Shown here: in pieces, positions 11,413-27,092 of the stretch
Numbering within the stretch: the stretch's first letter is position 1
How the letters are laid out: every line of letters begins with the position of its first letter
Origin: Kryptolebias marmoratus
Taxonomy: Eukaryota > Chordata > Actinopteri > Cyprinodontiformes > Rivulidae
DNA length: 64,000 bases
Assembly: GCF_001649575.2 (NCBI RefSeq)
Contig: NC_051433.1
Span: forward strand, 11,434,233 to 11,498,232
Reading direction: 5' to 3'
Program-made: the position numbers and the translations under genes
Notes under the pieces: generated by a model
Databases searched by the model: none
The model's input: only the letters and a program-made list of their open reading frames with translations
Told to the model about the DNA's origin: nothing

Positions 11413-12296
11413 TATTGTGCAATAAGTTTGAGTTGAACAATATCACTACATATAGATTCTGTGCAAGTACAGACCTTAGCAACCTTAAGGATTTTCTGTC
11501 CGAAATTTACAGAACCACAAGCCAGTCATGTCAGTCAAATCCCCTTTGCTCAAAAAAACCTTTCAGAATGACTCAAATTGGACAGAATTACAGACTTTAG
11601 CTGTTTAGCTGGCTTTTCTTCAGAGATTTTTCACTATGATCTGTTGGTGATTTTCACCGAATAGTTAGTGTCAGACAAAATCGAATTTAAATTCTCTCAG
11701 AAGTATTCTGATTTCAGGATAAAAAATAGCACTTATTATCTCAACCGTATTTGCTTTCTGGTCATACGCAACAAAACGTCTTACATGGGGAGCAGCAATT
11801 AGCAAGTGTTGGTCTTTTCATGAAATCCAAAAAAGTAATGATTTTCGTTTTAATTTACTGACGTGTTTTTCTTTCATTTGACTGTGAGATAATTTGGCTG
11901 GATCACAAATAAAGAGTGTGACTCAGTTACTGAGAAAACTCCAAACCTCACATGTGACATAAGTGTCTCAGACCACAGCTACAGTAGTGTCTTACACGTC
12001 AACATGCGTCTCTAAAACTTGGCGATGTGGGGTAGCACAAAGGTTGCACAGTAAAGTCTCATACTGATACTTCTGTGACAATAACACTACATCGGACTAC
12101 TACAGACAAATTCATCTCATTTTATTTAGACTACATTAAGTAAGCCTTTATGTAAAGACTACCACATTCATTTTTGAATAACAATAATTTCCTCACTCTC
12201 ACAAGCTCAATGTCTTTACTCACTTTTGTCCTGTTTCAAATTGGGAGCGGGGCTGGATGTCTCCGCCAACTCAGAGACACCCAGTCCCGCTCAAAC

Positions 12297-12480
12297 ACTC
12301 ACATCAGAATTCCCCACCTTACCTAATGTGCATGCTTTTGGAAGGTGGGAGGAAGCTGGAGGACCTGGAGAAAACTCACGTATGCACGGAGGAGAACATG
12401 CAAACGACGCAAAAAAAGCCCCCAAATGAGGTTCACACTTTTTCTGCTGTGAGACAGCAGCGTTAACCATCACGCAGCCC
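12297..12480. repeat. Widespread teleost interspersed repeat
   Basis: Contains GGTGGGAGGAAGCTGGAG, then CCTGGAGAAAACTCACG, GGAGAACATGCAAACG and a distal GTGAGACAGCAGCGTTAACC. These phrases in this order mark a very common fish repeat. The open frames across it on both strands are not genes. Confidence 0.65.
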
Positions 12481-14018
12481 ACATGATAATTTCCCCGAAC
12501 GCACAAGTTTTTGCGACTTACTGTCAGAGGTGCAGAAGGGGTTCTGTGAAATAATTATCAGAAGTTTGTAACTTACCCCCTGGTAGAAAGCAGTCGGAAC
12601 GCTCTCATTTGGAAGAATCAGGGAAAGATTTTCACGGATCAGTCAAATTATCAGCTAATAAGACAGGGCCTGTTACAGAGCTGATGCCAGCCATTTCAAA
12701 CAACTCAAATATCCAAACTTTTCTAGCAGTTCAAGTGAACACTTAGTTATGGATTTTTAGCCCAGATTACTTTAGCATTAGAAAGTTATGAGGACTAAGA
12801 CATATTAGACGACAGACTGTCTTCCAGCAGAGTCAGTCTTCACTGTATTTAAAGAAAAGTCTGGGTATAAAAGTTTACAATAAAGCATTTACTTGAACGG
12901 CAATGACATTTTTGAGGTTTGAGTTGTTTTATACGACAGAAATTTGGTCTGAAATAAGTCCTCCTTGATTAGCCATTAGCTTGATCCTTTTTACTTGATT
13001 ATCCAAACTGAGATCATTCCAACTGTTGTCTTTAAATCTATCTAAAATGGTGTATAAAAGTAAATTGTACCAATGGTTGCAGTGAATTTCATTGGATTTA
13101 TAGTTTTAAAGACATTATTCTTGCTTTAGTTTGGTTCTTTCCTTACGTGACATCTCCTATTTACTGCGCATACTTTCCATGCACAAACACATAGGTACAC
13201 ACTCATGGTATGCATAGTTCTTGCAAGAAGTATAGAAACCTCTTTCCTGGTTTCTGTAAAACTGTAAACCTTAACAGTAAATCTTCGGTTTGCACTGGCA
13301 GTTCTGAGTAAAACAGCCTTCACCAAAGGAAGATGCCACGCTTGCAGAGATTTTATCCCACTTACATCTTACCAGAGCTGTGGGAACTTGTTTCAGTTAG
13401 AGGGTGCTGTTAACATGTGTGAATTTCATAAGACCCTAAACACCCAAATACAAATACCATAATTTATGCAGTAATAAAAGCAATGCCTTTCAAAACTCAG
13501 AAATATCAAAATATTATTGGTATCTAAATAGATGTAGCACTAATAAAATCAGTTTTTGTGTGTTTCTTTTTCATTAATCCTTTATATATGTATTTGGATA
13601 TGCATATAATATGCCATCCCTCAGGGGGGTGCTGCAGAACCCTCCACACCATTAGTTCCCACGGCCTTGCACCTTACTCTCATTAAAAAAAAAAAAAAGA
13701 TTTTCAAACTCTTAGTAATCTGCTAACCAGAGTTGACCGTGTGTAGAATTGTTTAATTAAACACAGTTAAACAAAAGTGCCTAAAGATACTTTTATAAAC
13801 ATCTGGGGCTGCTTATGAACTGAATCAAATCAGAGAAGATCTTAATCCTCCTGCTGCTCTTGGGTCAAAATCACCCGTGATGACTCAGGTGGACTTAAGG
13901 TTGGCATCACAATAAGGTTGTGATTAAAACTGTTGCATGTTCCTCCAGGAACTCCTTTCCTACTTTACTCCTACAAACCATAAGCATGCATGTTCAGTTC
14001 TCTGACAACTCTAATTTG

Positions 14019-14186
14019 TCATGAGGTGTGTGTGAGAGCATGAACGGTTGTCTGTCTCTGTGTGTCCCTGTGATGGACCTGACACCTGTCCAGGGTGTCC
14101 CCCGCCTCTCAAGCACAGTGACTGCTGGAGACAGACACCACCCAGAAAGGAAAAAGCAGATAAAGAAAATGGATGGATCTTTTGTT
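14019..14186 (+). mobile_element. L2-like LINE/SINE 3' end
   Basis: GGTTGTCTGTCTCTGTGTG, CACCTGTCCAGGGTGTCCC, CCGCCTCTC and a terminal AAAATGGATGGAT follow the order seen at the 3' end of common fish L2-type elements. It lies about 460 bp upstream of the second TNF-receptor start codon. Confidence 0.65.
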
Positions 14187-14589
14187 TGTTATTCATTTAG
14201 GCAAGGAGCTGCAAGCACAAAGTGGCCACTTACATGTAATAAAAAATAAAAAGTTAAAATGTGCATTATTACAATGCATTCATTAAAAACATGGTTCCTG
14301 TATGCCCCTAAATGCTTACCTGAAGATACACAATACTGTTTTAGTGAGAAAACTCCAGATTCCACTCAGTTTCTGATTACAGGCTATGAATATATCTGCT
14401 TTACACAAATCAAATTTAAAGTTCAGTGTCACAGATTTGTAATAAATTCAAACAGACAAAATAAAAAATAAACCAAATTTGTGATTCATTTGAAACTACT
14501 TTATTCGTTATTTTCACTTTCTGAAAGTCACAAGTGGTTCGTCACTTCCTGTAGTTTAGCACAGAGCATGCTGTGAAAACCAAAGTCAC

Positions 14590-14616
14590 TGACGTCAGAG
14601 AAAAGCCAGTATAAAA
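14590..14616 (+). promoter_or_regulatory. CRE palindrome and TATA box of the second TNF-receptor gene
   Basis: TGACGTCA, a perfect cyclic-AMP response element, is at 14590-14597, and TATAAAA starts at 14610, 39 bases before the ATG at 14649. If initiation occurs about 30 bp after the TATA box, the 5' leader would be only about 10 nt. An ETS-like CACTTCCTG lies near 14543. CREB/ATF control is an inference. Confidence 0.55.
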
Positions 14617-14648
14617 ACCAGCAGACCCAAGTCAAGACACTGATCACC

Positions 14649-17961
<3,313 letters not shown>

Positions 17962-18747
17962 GGAAGGGAAAGACCACTGCAGTCATGCTCTTCATTGTTG
18001 TGTAATCCCTGTCTGAGTCACTAAACCTAGGAGCAGATCAGATGTTTGGGTTATGTAACTTTATTTATTGCAGGCATTACGTCTAACCTCTTCTTAAAAA
18101 TGTCCTGAATGGGTTTTGGGTGTGACTAAGTTGCGTTTCTTCTGGAGCTATTTGAGACATGTTTTTACATTATATATATATATATATATGTATTTCAGAG
18201 AAAAAAGAAACCTACGCATTTTATACTGACTCAAAAATCTTCTTCGTTTCCACCTAATTCAGCTTTTAGACAAGCAGATTGAACTGGATCTGTTTGTGTC
18301 TCTTTCTTGCAGGTTTAAATCAAAAGATAAATATTTTGTTTGTTTTTGGTTCCTTAATTCAATCAGTTTCTGACTTTTTCGCATTATGATGACTCATTAA
18401 ACACTAAGAAGAAAATTTAAAATGTATATGATATATGGTAACAAACATATGGTATGATCAGAGCAAAAACATTTGAGGTGGAATGTTGTTTAGAATTATG
18501 AATGTATTTATTTAAATTTTTATATTGTATTCCTTTTTTTTTTATCAGATTTGCTCAGACATAACTAAAGTAATACCTCCAGCTAAAATCCTTTCCAGAA
18601 ACATTTCTTGACCAGAGTTCTCACACACATTTCAATGCCAGTATCTGAATTTGTATCAAAAAGGATATTGTATTTGAGCTGAATCAAAGGGCTATTTTAT
18701 TTTGTATATTTGTAAAATAATGTAAGTATGTACATTTTATAATTTCT

Positions 18748-18753
18748 AATAAA
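18748..18753 (+). terminator. Candidate poly(A) signal, second TNF-receptor gene
   Basis: Canonical AATAAA 787 bp after the stop codon in an AT-rich stretch. Confidence 0.55.
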
Positions 18754-18786
18754 TTAACCAAAACAAAAAATATGTTGATGCTATAA

Positions 18787-18990
18787 AACACACGTGTCAA
18801 ACTCTGTTCCTCGGGGGGCCGCTCTCCTGCATGCTTTAGATGTGTTTTTGCTGGTTTAAACGAATGACTTGTGGACATGCTTTTGAGAATTGGGTGATTT
18901 GGTTATTAAACCATTTGAATCAGGTGTGTTGGAGCAGAAAAACCTAAAACTTTCAGGGCAGTGGCCTCTGAGGCTTAGAGTATTTGACAT
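18787..18990. mobile_element. Old copy of a palindromic hAT-like MITE
   Basis: The left half (GTGTCAAACTCTGTTCCTCG, then CCTGCATGCTTTAGATGTG) and the right half (ATCAGGTGTGTTGGAGCAG, then GGCAGTGGCCTCTGAGGC, ATTTGACAT) form an imperfect inverted repeat. They are clearly related to the better preserved copy at 37515-37728. No target duplication is recognisable. Confidence 0.65.
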
Positions 18991-19366
18991 CCCAGCCATA
19001 GAATATGATGGACTTGGGCCAAATCCTTCAGGTTGTGATCAGAGATGATGCCTTAAGAGTTATATGTGAGTGACAGAATCCTTAAATCAAAGTGCATGAA
19101 GTCATTTGGACAACCTAAAAAAAAAAACAAGTAAAAAAAAAACATTTTGGTGTAAAATGTATTATTTCTCAAATGCAGCAGCTCTGGCAGTGAGTGGGGG
19201 TGTAGTTCCACTCTGCGCCGGTGGGGGCGCTGACGGGCCGTTTAAGTCGACCGATCATATGACAGCAGCTCGTGTCCCACTTCCCCAGCTGGAAAAAAAA
19301 CAACAACAAAAAAACCCATCCTGAACAGGGAGGCAGACACGGACACCACCACAGGGGAGCGTCGAG

Positions 19367-22300
19367 ATGCTGGCACTAATAAATCGGCTTCTGGACTGGT
19401 TCAAGTCCCTGTTTTGGAAGGAGGAGATGGAGCTGACGCTGGTCGGCCTGCAGTACTCTGGGAAAACAACATTTGTAAACGTGATCGCCGTAAGTCTTCA
19501 GCCCGCTGCTAGCCACCTAGCTAGCCCGTTGCTAACAGCCTTAGCGCTGACAAAGGTGCTGAAAGTCTCCAAATTGGGTGTGGGTTCGCTTAAACTGGCT
19601 GTTTTTTCTTTTAAACCACAGGAGGCTATGCAATATATCTGTGTAAAACACCTGCGGTTAAAAACACAATGTAGGTGATTAGTCAACACGTCAGCTCAGC
19701 TAACTAGTTGCCACTTGTCAACAACTGTGTCATGGTTGTTCACGGTAACCCCAGAGTAGAATAGTGATTCGTGGTTTTAACACCTTCATCGTATGGGAAA
19801 TACAAAGCATGCAGTATTTTTTTTTTTTGGTTAGTCACCAGGAAGTTGTGAAAAATGTTGAGCACTGCAAGAACTACAAGAAGTGCAGGCAAACAGGATG
19901 GATCAGTCATATGAACGCTTCAAAGTGTGTGTGGTTTAGGGTTTTTTTTCTGTGTGAGTGTGTATGTGTGTGTGAGCAGGTTTGCAGATTCACATTGAAG
20001 AGTTTTACTCTTAAAGAAATAAAGATGCTAAAATAAAATGAGACTTTTTTTGTCAGTCAGTGGGGATCTGAGCAGGCTGGTTCTGTCACATTCGGCTATT
20101 TTGTTAGCATTTTGCAAACTTCTCCAGCCTTTTTGACTTCTCTTATTTTGATGCCTTCGTGCAGATAGCCAGTAATCCACGGTGACATATTCCCTCTGCA
20201 GACTAAGACAGAAACTAGATTAGCTGTTTCTGCACCCTGCTGTGTCACCAAAAAGAAAAAGTAAAGTAAATTCAAGGAAATGACTGAAACAAAGCTGGAT
20301 GCAAAGTTTGATAAAGGTGCAAAAGCTAACTCCACCTTCCTGTGTGACATTCTTTCTCTTGTTTGAGCTTGCTGTGTTTCTTTTGCAAGTCTTGCAGGGA
20401 TGTCTCAAGTACCGGTTGCTTCCAGTGGAGCAATTTGCATTGGCTAATCTCAGCTGTGCAGTGCTCGGATTTTTCAGATTAATTTATCTTGAAAAGCTTT
20501 CTTCAGTCTTTGTGGTGTTTTTTTTTTTTTTTTTTCCTGCTTTAATTGAGTCATTTCATTCAAGCGACCTTTAGAGTCCGAAATGTTTACAACTCTGTCA
20601 GTTTCACTTAACATAATTTTAATTTGATATTTAAACTAGGAGTTACTACTGTCTGTGCAAAAAATGAAGGAAAAAACCAGTGGACGGTCCATCCATCCGT
20701 CTTCTGCTACTTATCTGTGGTCGGGTCATGGAGGCAACAGGTCCGGGAGGGATGCTCAGACATCCTTTTCCCCAGACACACTTTCCAGCTCCTCCTGGGG
20801 GATCCCAAGGCGTTCCCAGAGCAGAGTGGATACATAATCCCTCCAGCGAGTTCTGGGTCTGCCCCGAGGTCTCGTCCCAGTGGGATGTGCCTGGAAAACC
20901 AGGAGGCGTCCTAATCAGATGCCTGGACCTCCTTTTGATGTGAAGGAGCAGCGACTGTACTCCGAGCTCCTCGCCCTCTCTAAGGCTGAGCCCGGCCCCC
21001 CTACAAAACAACCCCTAAAATGTTCAATATCAAAGCTATAAAAATAACCTTTCTTGACATCTCATCCACTAAAATCATCTGTAAAGCTGCTTCCTGTCTA
21101 AATTTGTGGGAACCAGTTTTGTCAGACGTTGTATTCTGTAAAAAGTGTTTAAAGTTTAAAAAATTGAACACAATCAGCTTTGTAAAATGTTGGAAAATTA
21201 AATATAACAAATATATAAATTGTATTGTTTAAGTTACTGATTAAACAAGTCTAATTCATAGATTTGTTGATAGTTAAAAGCTTTTAGTTAAGACAATATA
21301 AAATGTAGATATAGCTGTTTTTTTTTCCAACCTATCATTGAAAGAATTGCAGACAGTTAGATGTCATTTGTGAATGTTGTATTTCATGTTTAGGATTAAA
21401 GGAGAAGAAAACATTTAGCTGACTTCTCCACAGTTTCTCAGCTCAGATTGGGCTTGTATTGTGAGAGGCAGGCACGTGGCTGAGGTTTGAACTTTTACTC
21501 GGCTCCGTCCTTCACGTTTAGGAGATGTGAAAATGGCCCTGCCTGCTCGTGACGCAGTGGTTCGACTTCATGAATGGCTCCTTCCTGCGCACTTCCTCCT
21601 CCCAGTCATGAGACCACTGCACTCATTTCCACTCAGCCGCATCAGATGACTGCAGAAAGTCATGTGCTGCAAGATATACGCGCGTGTATATCTTGCAGGG
21701 TGCGAGCTCGGGTTGACAGAGACGGACGTGGGAAAAAAAATAACACTTGCTTGTTGTGTTAGACGTAAAAGGGGGGAATGCCACTGATTCAGTCAGCTGA
21801 AACTGGTTTTCTTCCCACTTAAGTTGAAATTTACACGTTCTTACAAAAGCCAGACATGTTGACGGAAAGTAGGTTGTAATCTGATTTGCGAGTTTGGTGC
21901 ACAAATAAGGGATTTCAAAAGGACATTTTTATTGTTGCAAACACTTATCTGTGATTCTTAGCTGGACATATTGATGCCATATATTGCACAACATTGTTGA
22001 CTTTCAGTGACCCCTGGCAATAACGGTTGTAATCTCTCTCTGCTGCATAATAAAAGTTTTAAATGTTCAGGCCTGTAATTAAAAAAGCAGCTTAACTCTA
22101 GTTTTAAGGCCAAAACTTTTTTTTTTTTTGGTAGTTTTGTATCAACTGTGCTTTTAATGAAGAAGTTCCTCAAGTTTAAGACAGATATAGTAAGTTATTA
22201 AAATCAGCTGAGCAGCCACTTTATTTATTAAGCTTCTTTGAAACAAAAACCGAGTTCCCATGCAGCTTCGGATGTTTTTCTGATAAATGTAAATGTGACT

Positions 22301-24614
22301 AAAGGAAAAGTTTTTTTTCTTTTTTTTCTTCCCGTTCATCAAAACCAACCCTAAGTCGATGTACCGTGTGAGATTGTGGTTGCTTGTCACTTAACAAGAC
22401 GGCACGAGAACTACTAAGACTTTGCGGAGATGCACATTGTTTTCCTTTTGCCGTCTTTTTCTTTTCAGTCGGGGCATTTCAGTGAAGATATGATCCCTAC
22501 AGTCGGCTTCAACATGAGGAAGGTCACGAAAGGAAACGTCACCATCAAGGTTGGGTTTTAATCTCTCTGCTTTTATTTAAAAAAAAAAAGGGCTTACTTA
22601 TTTAGTTGCGTTTAAAGCGTCTTGTGCTTTTTGTTTTTGCAGATCTGGGATATAGGAGGGCAGCCGAGGTTCCGGAGCATGTGGGAGCGGTACTGTCGGG
22701 GAGTTAACGCAATCGTGTGGGTACCCAAAGCCTTTCAGAGTTGGTGTATTGCTGAGGACGAACTAAAACGGCAGAAAACTGAAACTGGTGTTAACGATGG
22801 CGACGGTCCTTTTTTTAGGTACATGGTTGACGCTGCAGACCGAGAAAAGGTGGAGGCATCCAGGAACGAGCTTCATAATTTATTAGAGAAACCTCAGCTG
22901 CAAGGCATTCCTGTAAGTGTTCATCTGAAAGCAGTTTTAAAGAGCTGTGTAATTTCTGTAGTAGTCACGGAAACTTTTTTTTTTTTTTTTTTTCTAAATT
23001 AATTCCTACGGCTTCAGACTTCGCTCGTAACATTGTGGTTTCGTTTTTTTTTTTTTTTTTGCTTTTTTTCCCCCTTTAGGTTTTGGTACTGGGTAACAAA
23101 AGGGATCTTCCCAGTGCTTTAGATGAAAAGCAACTCATTGAGAAAATGTAAGTATGAATAACGGCGCTAAAGAAGCTCTGAATTCTGAAACTGATAGATA
23201 ATTTAGTTTTAATTTCCAAAATAATGGTGTGGGTTTTTTATTTATTTATTTTTGCTCTTCAGGGTTTTCTGGTATTTAAAGGATGCCTAAATCAACACAA
23301 TTTCTTCTTTCATGGTTCAGATGAATTTTCAGCTCTTACAATTTGCTGTTCATTAGCGCCCTCTGCTGGGTCAACTTAGAAATCTGTATCTGAATGCATG
23401 CTTCTCATATTCTTTTGTTTCTCTTTATAGGAATCTAGCAGCTATTCAAGACAGAGAGATATGCTGCTACTCCATTTCCTGCAAAGAGAAAGACAACATT
23501 GGTGCGTTTCTGTAAAATCTTCAGTGTTTTTCTTTTGAGAAGAGGTGGTTTGTGGGAAGCTTTGTGCTTTGTTTGCAGACCTTAAAAATCCCAGGTCCGC
23601 CCCACAGGTTACACTGTGTTGTTTCACTTCAAGCGTTCATTCTGTGGAGAGGTTATAAACTGTTATTATCTCCCCTGGTGTAGATATCTTTTTGAATGGC
23701 CCCCAGATTAGCAGTTTGTGCGATTGCTACTTTAAAACCTTTAACATCACCATCAGCTTCGCTCTGCTTGTTTATTTACATAGACAAACCACAGCTGCTG
23801 CAGCCAGCTGTGGCACTTCTGGTGCAGCCTCAGGCTCTTCCAAGCAGCATAACCTAATATTTCTGTTTGTTTTTTTAAAGAATATGTTTGTATGAACCGC
23901 CAAGAAATGCTTTTGAGATTAGAGTTATTTTAAGATGGCAGCAATCCACTTTGGTCTTGGTTTTACTCAACTCAGCCATTAGCTCGTCAATCCGGTCGAA
24001 GTTTCTCTTTTTCTCTGAACTGAAATCCTTCAAAGAGCGTGTCTACAACAGATAAGATACTCTGCAAATTGTTCATAGCCCTTCCACAGATCTGTATTTC
24101 AGAAGGTCTGAACTATCGCGTTAACTTGTGCAGTGTTTGTAGACGGTTTGTGTCTAAAACGAAGAGCGCTCGCTTTCACCCGTGTTTGAACTGCCGAAAT
24201 GACTAATCGGAGCAAACTGGGTGTTTTAAAAGTCAGAAGCTAAAACATATGCTTCAGACAGAGGTTTAAAGGGTGCCGCTGCTGCAATGGAAACCATGAT
24301 GGAAAAAAATGATGTGCTTTGTAAACATCAAATCTTATTCTGGCGTTCAGTAAAACTAAAGAAGCAAACTTGTAAATCAGCCTAATATGAACTATTTAAG
24401 TAAATCTAAGCAGAATGTTGATTGAAAAGGAATAATGGTATTGTAGGAGGGTTTGTGTAGCCAAGTTTGTACAAATAACCTCATAATAGTTGTTGGACAA
24501 CTGATTTTAAGAATGTCTAAATGATATTCTCCCTCACTGACCCGGAGTGTTTCTGTGATTTCAGACATCACACTTCAGTGGCTCATCCAGCACTCAAAAT
24601 CTCGCAGGAGCTGA
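19367..24614 (+). CDS. arl8b: ADP-ribosylation factor-like GTPase 8B
   Basis: Small GTPase placed on lysosomes that recruits SKIP/kinesin-1 and HOPS, so controlling lysosome movement and fusion. Exons: 19367-19489, 22469-22549, 22643-22716, 22819-22912, 23080-23147, 23431-23501, 24565-24614; 186 aa, the exact family length. Visible motifs: N-terminal amphipathic helix starting [12 protein letters not shown] (ARL8 proteins are N-acetylated there rather than myristoylated), P-loop GLQYSGKTT (27-35), switch I PTVGF, WDIGGQ (70-75, Q75), NKRD (130-133) and SISCKEKDN, ending HSKSRRS. MLALI and EASRNEL point to ARL8B rather than ARL8A. Intron 3 (102 bp) is stop-free and in frame. edem1 follows on the same strand, as beside human ARL8B on 3p26. 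Confidence 0.97.
20648..21000 (-). mobile_element. RTE/Rex3-like LINE C-terminal fragment
   Basis: Read on the minus strand, it gives [25 protein letters not shown] and further pieces of the familiar non-LTR ORF2 C-terminus (LRWLGHLIRMPPGR..., ...[10 protein letters not shown]). It is broken by frameshifts. Plus-strand text such as GGGATCCCAAGGCGTTCCCA and CTAATCAGATGCC is diagnostic of this fish repeat. Lies in arl8b intron 1; the frames on both strands are not host genes. Confidence 0.8.
21667..21698. repeat. 13-bp perfect hairpin in arl8b intron 1
   Basis: CTGCAAGATATAC (21667-21679) is the reverse complement of 21686-21698, with loop GCGCGT. Confidence 0.75.
23930..24130. mobile_element. 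Foldback MITE fragment in arl8b intron 6
   Basis: CAGCAATCCACTTTGGTC, GCCATTAGCTCGTCAATCC and TGTTCATAGCCCTTCCACAG match the right half of the foldback family (compare 46760-46890). Only one end is evident. Confidence 0.5.
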
Positions 24615-26790
24615 ACGAAGGAGATGTTCCCCCAGCCGTGTTCGCCATATTACTGTCATGTCAGGCCCTCGTCACTCTGCAGTGCTGTACAGTTGTATTC
24701 CTACTTCACACGCTGCACTGTTCTGCTTCTTTCACGCAATTTTTTTTGTTTTGTTTGTTTCCTTTTGTGATTTTGTTTTATTTTATTTTATTTTACAAGC
24801 TCAGATAATGCACTACTTAAACCCACCAGATGTAAGGAACGAAATTGGCATTGCACATCTCGTGAAGCTGTACTTTGACCGGGTTTACCTTTCGCCCTGC
24901 AGGCATTACCCACACGGGTTCGTAACATATGATTACATGAAGAAGGTGTTCATTTTGTCAAACTGGCCACTAAATAAGAAACGTTGCTCATACAGTCGGG
25001 AATGACGGCAGTAGGCGGCTTATTTGGACTTGCTAACTTTCCTTCACCTGTCGAGCTCTTTCCTGTGATTGTTTCCGACGACGGTCGCCCCTTTGCTTGA
25101 TCGGGACATGAGTTTTTTTTTTTTTTTTTTTTTCCTTTTAGAAAATTGTGCATTTATGTCAATTGAAGCAGGTCTGTACAAATATCAAGCTTGTATGGTT
25201 TTTACCAATGTGGGATGTGTGTGTATGAATATATGATTCTATTTAAAGTCTGAATGTACAAAACGTAAAGCTGCACAGGCTCGTGTGGTTCATGTTGGCC
25301 TCTGTGAAATAGCTTCAGTGGAGTAACGTCGGCGCCGCGTCGAGGCCGAGAGAGTGGCAGAACTCAAAGTGCCTTTTGCAGCGTCTCTCAACCTCTGGAG
25401 CAAAGCAGCGTGGAAGGTGTGCCTACCTGGGTAGAGTTTAAAAACAGCACCTCTTCAGTATATTAAAGAATAAAAAGGCATGCTTTTTAATTTAGACATG
25501 GCTGTGTTGTTTATAGCACTCTCATTAGAGGCATTCTTTATAGTTTAATTATAAACAGCTTTGTTCCACCACAATATGAAGGGTACTACTTTACAATAAC
25601 ACTGATTATAAAGGATTAACAAAGAAAAGTTCAGAAACTGGTTATTAATAAAGCTATAGACACTTTAAAAACTAATCATAGGCAATTGTAGGTGGATAAA
25701 AAGGGCAAAAGCGATTTGTTTTTTGCCAAATAGACAACATACATTTGTCTGTACTCTGCCTTATTCATCAAAAATACTTTTTTAGACATTTAACCAAAAT
25801 ACCTTTATGAGTAGATCTAGTCAGACGGTAGAAACTAAGTAAGATGAGCAAAAATAATAAATTAGATCTACCAGAATGAATAAGAAGTACAGTGTTTGAT
25901 CCTGTCCACATCCTGTAAAGATGTTAGCCATTAATGAAAAGTTTCACAATATTTTAGGTATTTATTAATTTCTAAAGTGTTTTATAGCTTTATTTATAAG
26001 ATAATTGTAACCCAAGGATCTTTCTAATGTAAAGTGGTAGTATAAAAAGTCTCGTACACCTGCTTGGGTATATTTAAATTCCTCTGCTGGGGCTGAAGTT
26101 TGATCAGTGGTGCAGCAAAAATGTAAAGATAAGCGAGACGGAAACTGGCTTTGCACAGCCAGGGAGCCTTGGAAAAACAGATTAAAAAAAGAGAGCAGTG
26201 ACCAGCTCTGTATTTAACCTTTAATAGTTTATTTATTTTCAGTTAGGATTATGTTGCAGCAGATTTAGGATTTAAACAAGGCAGCACCACAGGGCTGTGT
26301 GCACAAATAAGTACACTCGGGGGTGGTCAAACATCTGGTAGTGGATTGTAGACTTATTTTTGTAGAGATATTTGCTACAGTTTTTGCCATACTTGCTCAA
26401 GAGTCATCCCAGGAGCATTTAGGACAGTTCAGGTGTCTGTTCATAGTGCAAAGGGACCAGTAATGCACTCATTCCTCAACTTTAAAACCCATAGACCCAT
26501 GACTGGCACCATGGTCAGCGGAAATGGTAGATCGCTGAATATTCTACCTTTAGTTAAAGCTATTTAGGACATGCATTTAAAAAATCTGGTATAACTTCAT
26601 TTTAAACACATTTCAGAGCTCCACTGAAGACCTCGACATGGTGCAAATTTGATTTAGAGAAGTTATTTTTGGCTCTGCAGAGTTAAATGTTGACTGGACT
26701 GTTTCAATTTTCCTCACACTTGAGTTTAAACAAAACATTCTAACGGTATGTCCCTTCGGATGCAAAGATAACCAAATTTTGTTTCGGGTT
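24615..26790. other. arl8b 3' UTR and intergenic DNA
   Basis: The arl8b 3' UTR likely ends after AATAAA at 25469-25474 (about 0.86 kb). From there to the edem1 promoter I see only AT-rich unique sequence with no domain-bearing frame. Confidence 0.5.
25469..25474 (+). terminator. arl8b: Candidate arl8b poly(A) signal
   Basis: AATAAA 855 bp past the arl8b stop codon, inside TTAAAGAATAAAAAGG. Confidence 0.55.
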
Positions 26791-26819
26791 TGAGGGTTTC
26801 ACGCTTGTGGCCGTTTTCT

Positions 26820-26915
26820 ATTGGCGCTTAAGTCTGGAGTGCCACGAAACTAATAGATAAGACTGACAGCTCCCTTCGGCCAATCAGCGCACGGCCCGGC
26901 TTACAGGTAACCAAT
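26820..26915 (+). promoter_or_regulatory. edem1: edem1 promoter with CCAAT boxes
   Basis: CCAAT at 26880-26884 and 26911-26915 and an inverted ATTGG at 26820-26824 lie 180-270 bp upstream of the ATG, in a locally GC-rich, CpG-containing stretch. CCACG occurs at 26842-26846. However, no perfect ERSE (CCAAT-N9-CCACG) or ERSE-II was found by eye, although EDEM1 is known to be induced by the IRE1-XBP1 branch of the unfolded protein response. Confidence 0.5.
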
Positions 26916-27092
26916 CGCATCTCAGCATCTGGGAGGGGTTGGTTTGTTGACAGGAAGTGAGTGCGGCGGAATCACTACCCCTCTGTGCCTGTACGGTTCA
27001 AGCCCGACAATCAGCGGGCTTCGCGTTTTGGAGACGCCTCGGAGGTAAATGCGGACTCGAATTATGCGTTTTAAGATCGACTCGAGGCAAAG

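Larger units (their letters stand above)
7635..14589. other. 3' region of the CD137-like gene, then repeat-rich intergenic DNA
   Basis: A poly(A) signal AATAAA at 9997-10002 is the best visible candidate for the end of the upstream transcript, but it would give a long 3' UTR of about 2.4 kb. Beyond it are unclassified repeat units, a CA-rich tract near 10872-10930, a LINE tail at 11389-11412 and fish repeats at 12297-12480 and 14019-14186. No coding exon recognised. Confidence 0.5.
17962..19160. other. 3' UTR of the second TNF-receptor gene and short intergenic gap
   Basis: An AATAAA at 18748-18753 is the likely polyadenylation signal, giving a 3' UTR of about 0.8 kb with an AT microsatellite at 18171-18190. 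After it comes an old hAT-like MITE, then the arl8b promoter region. Confidence 0.55.

Noticed and set aside
12226..12506. Three overlapping frames around 12.3 kb
   Set aside because: They lie on a widespread fish repeat and have no domain.
20624..21011. Overlapping frames on both strands in arl8b intron 1
   Set aside because: They belong to a broken RTE/Rex3-like LINE fragment; the minus-strand text matches the decayed ORF2 C-terminus.
22622..23002. 126-aa frame as a separate small GTPase gene
   Set aside because: It is arl8b exons 3 and 4 read through the open 102-bp intron, not an independent gene.
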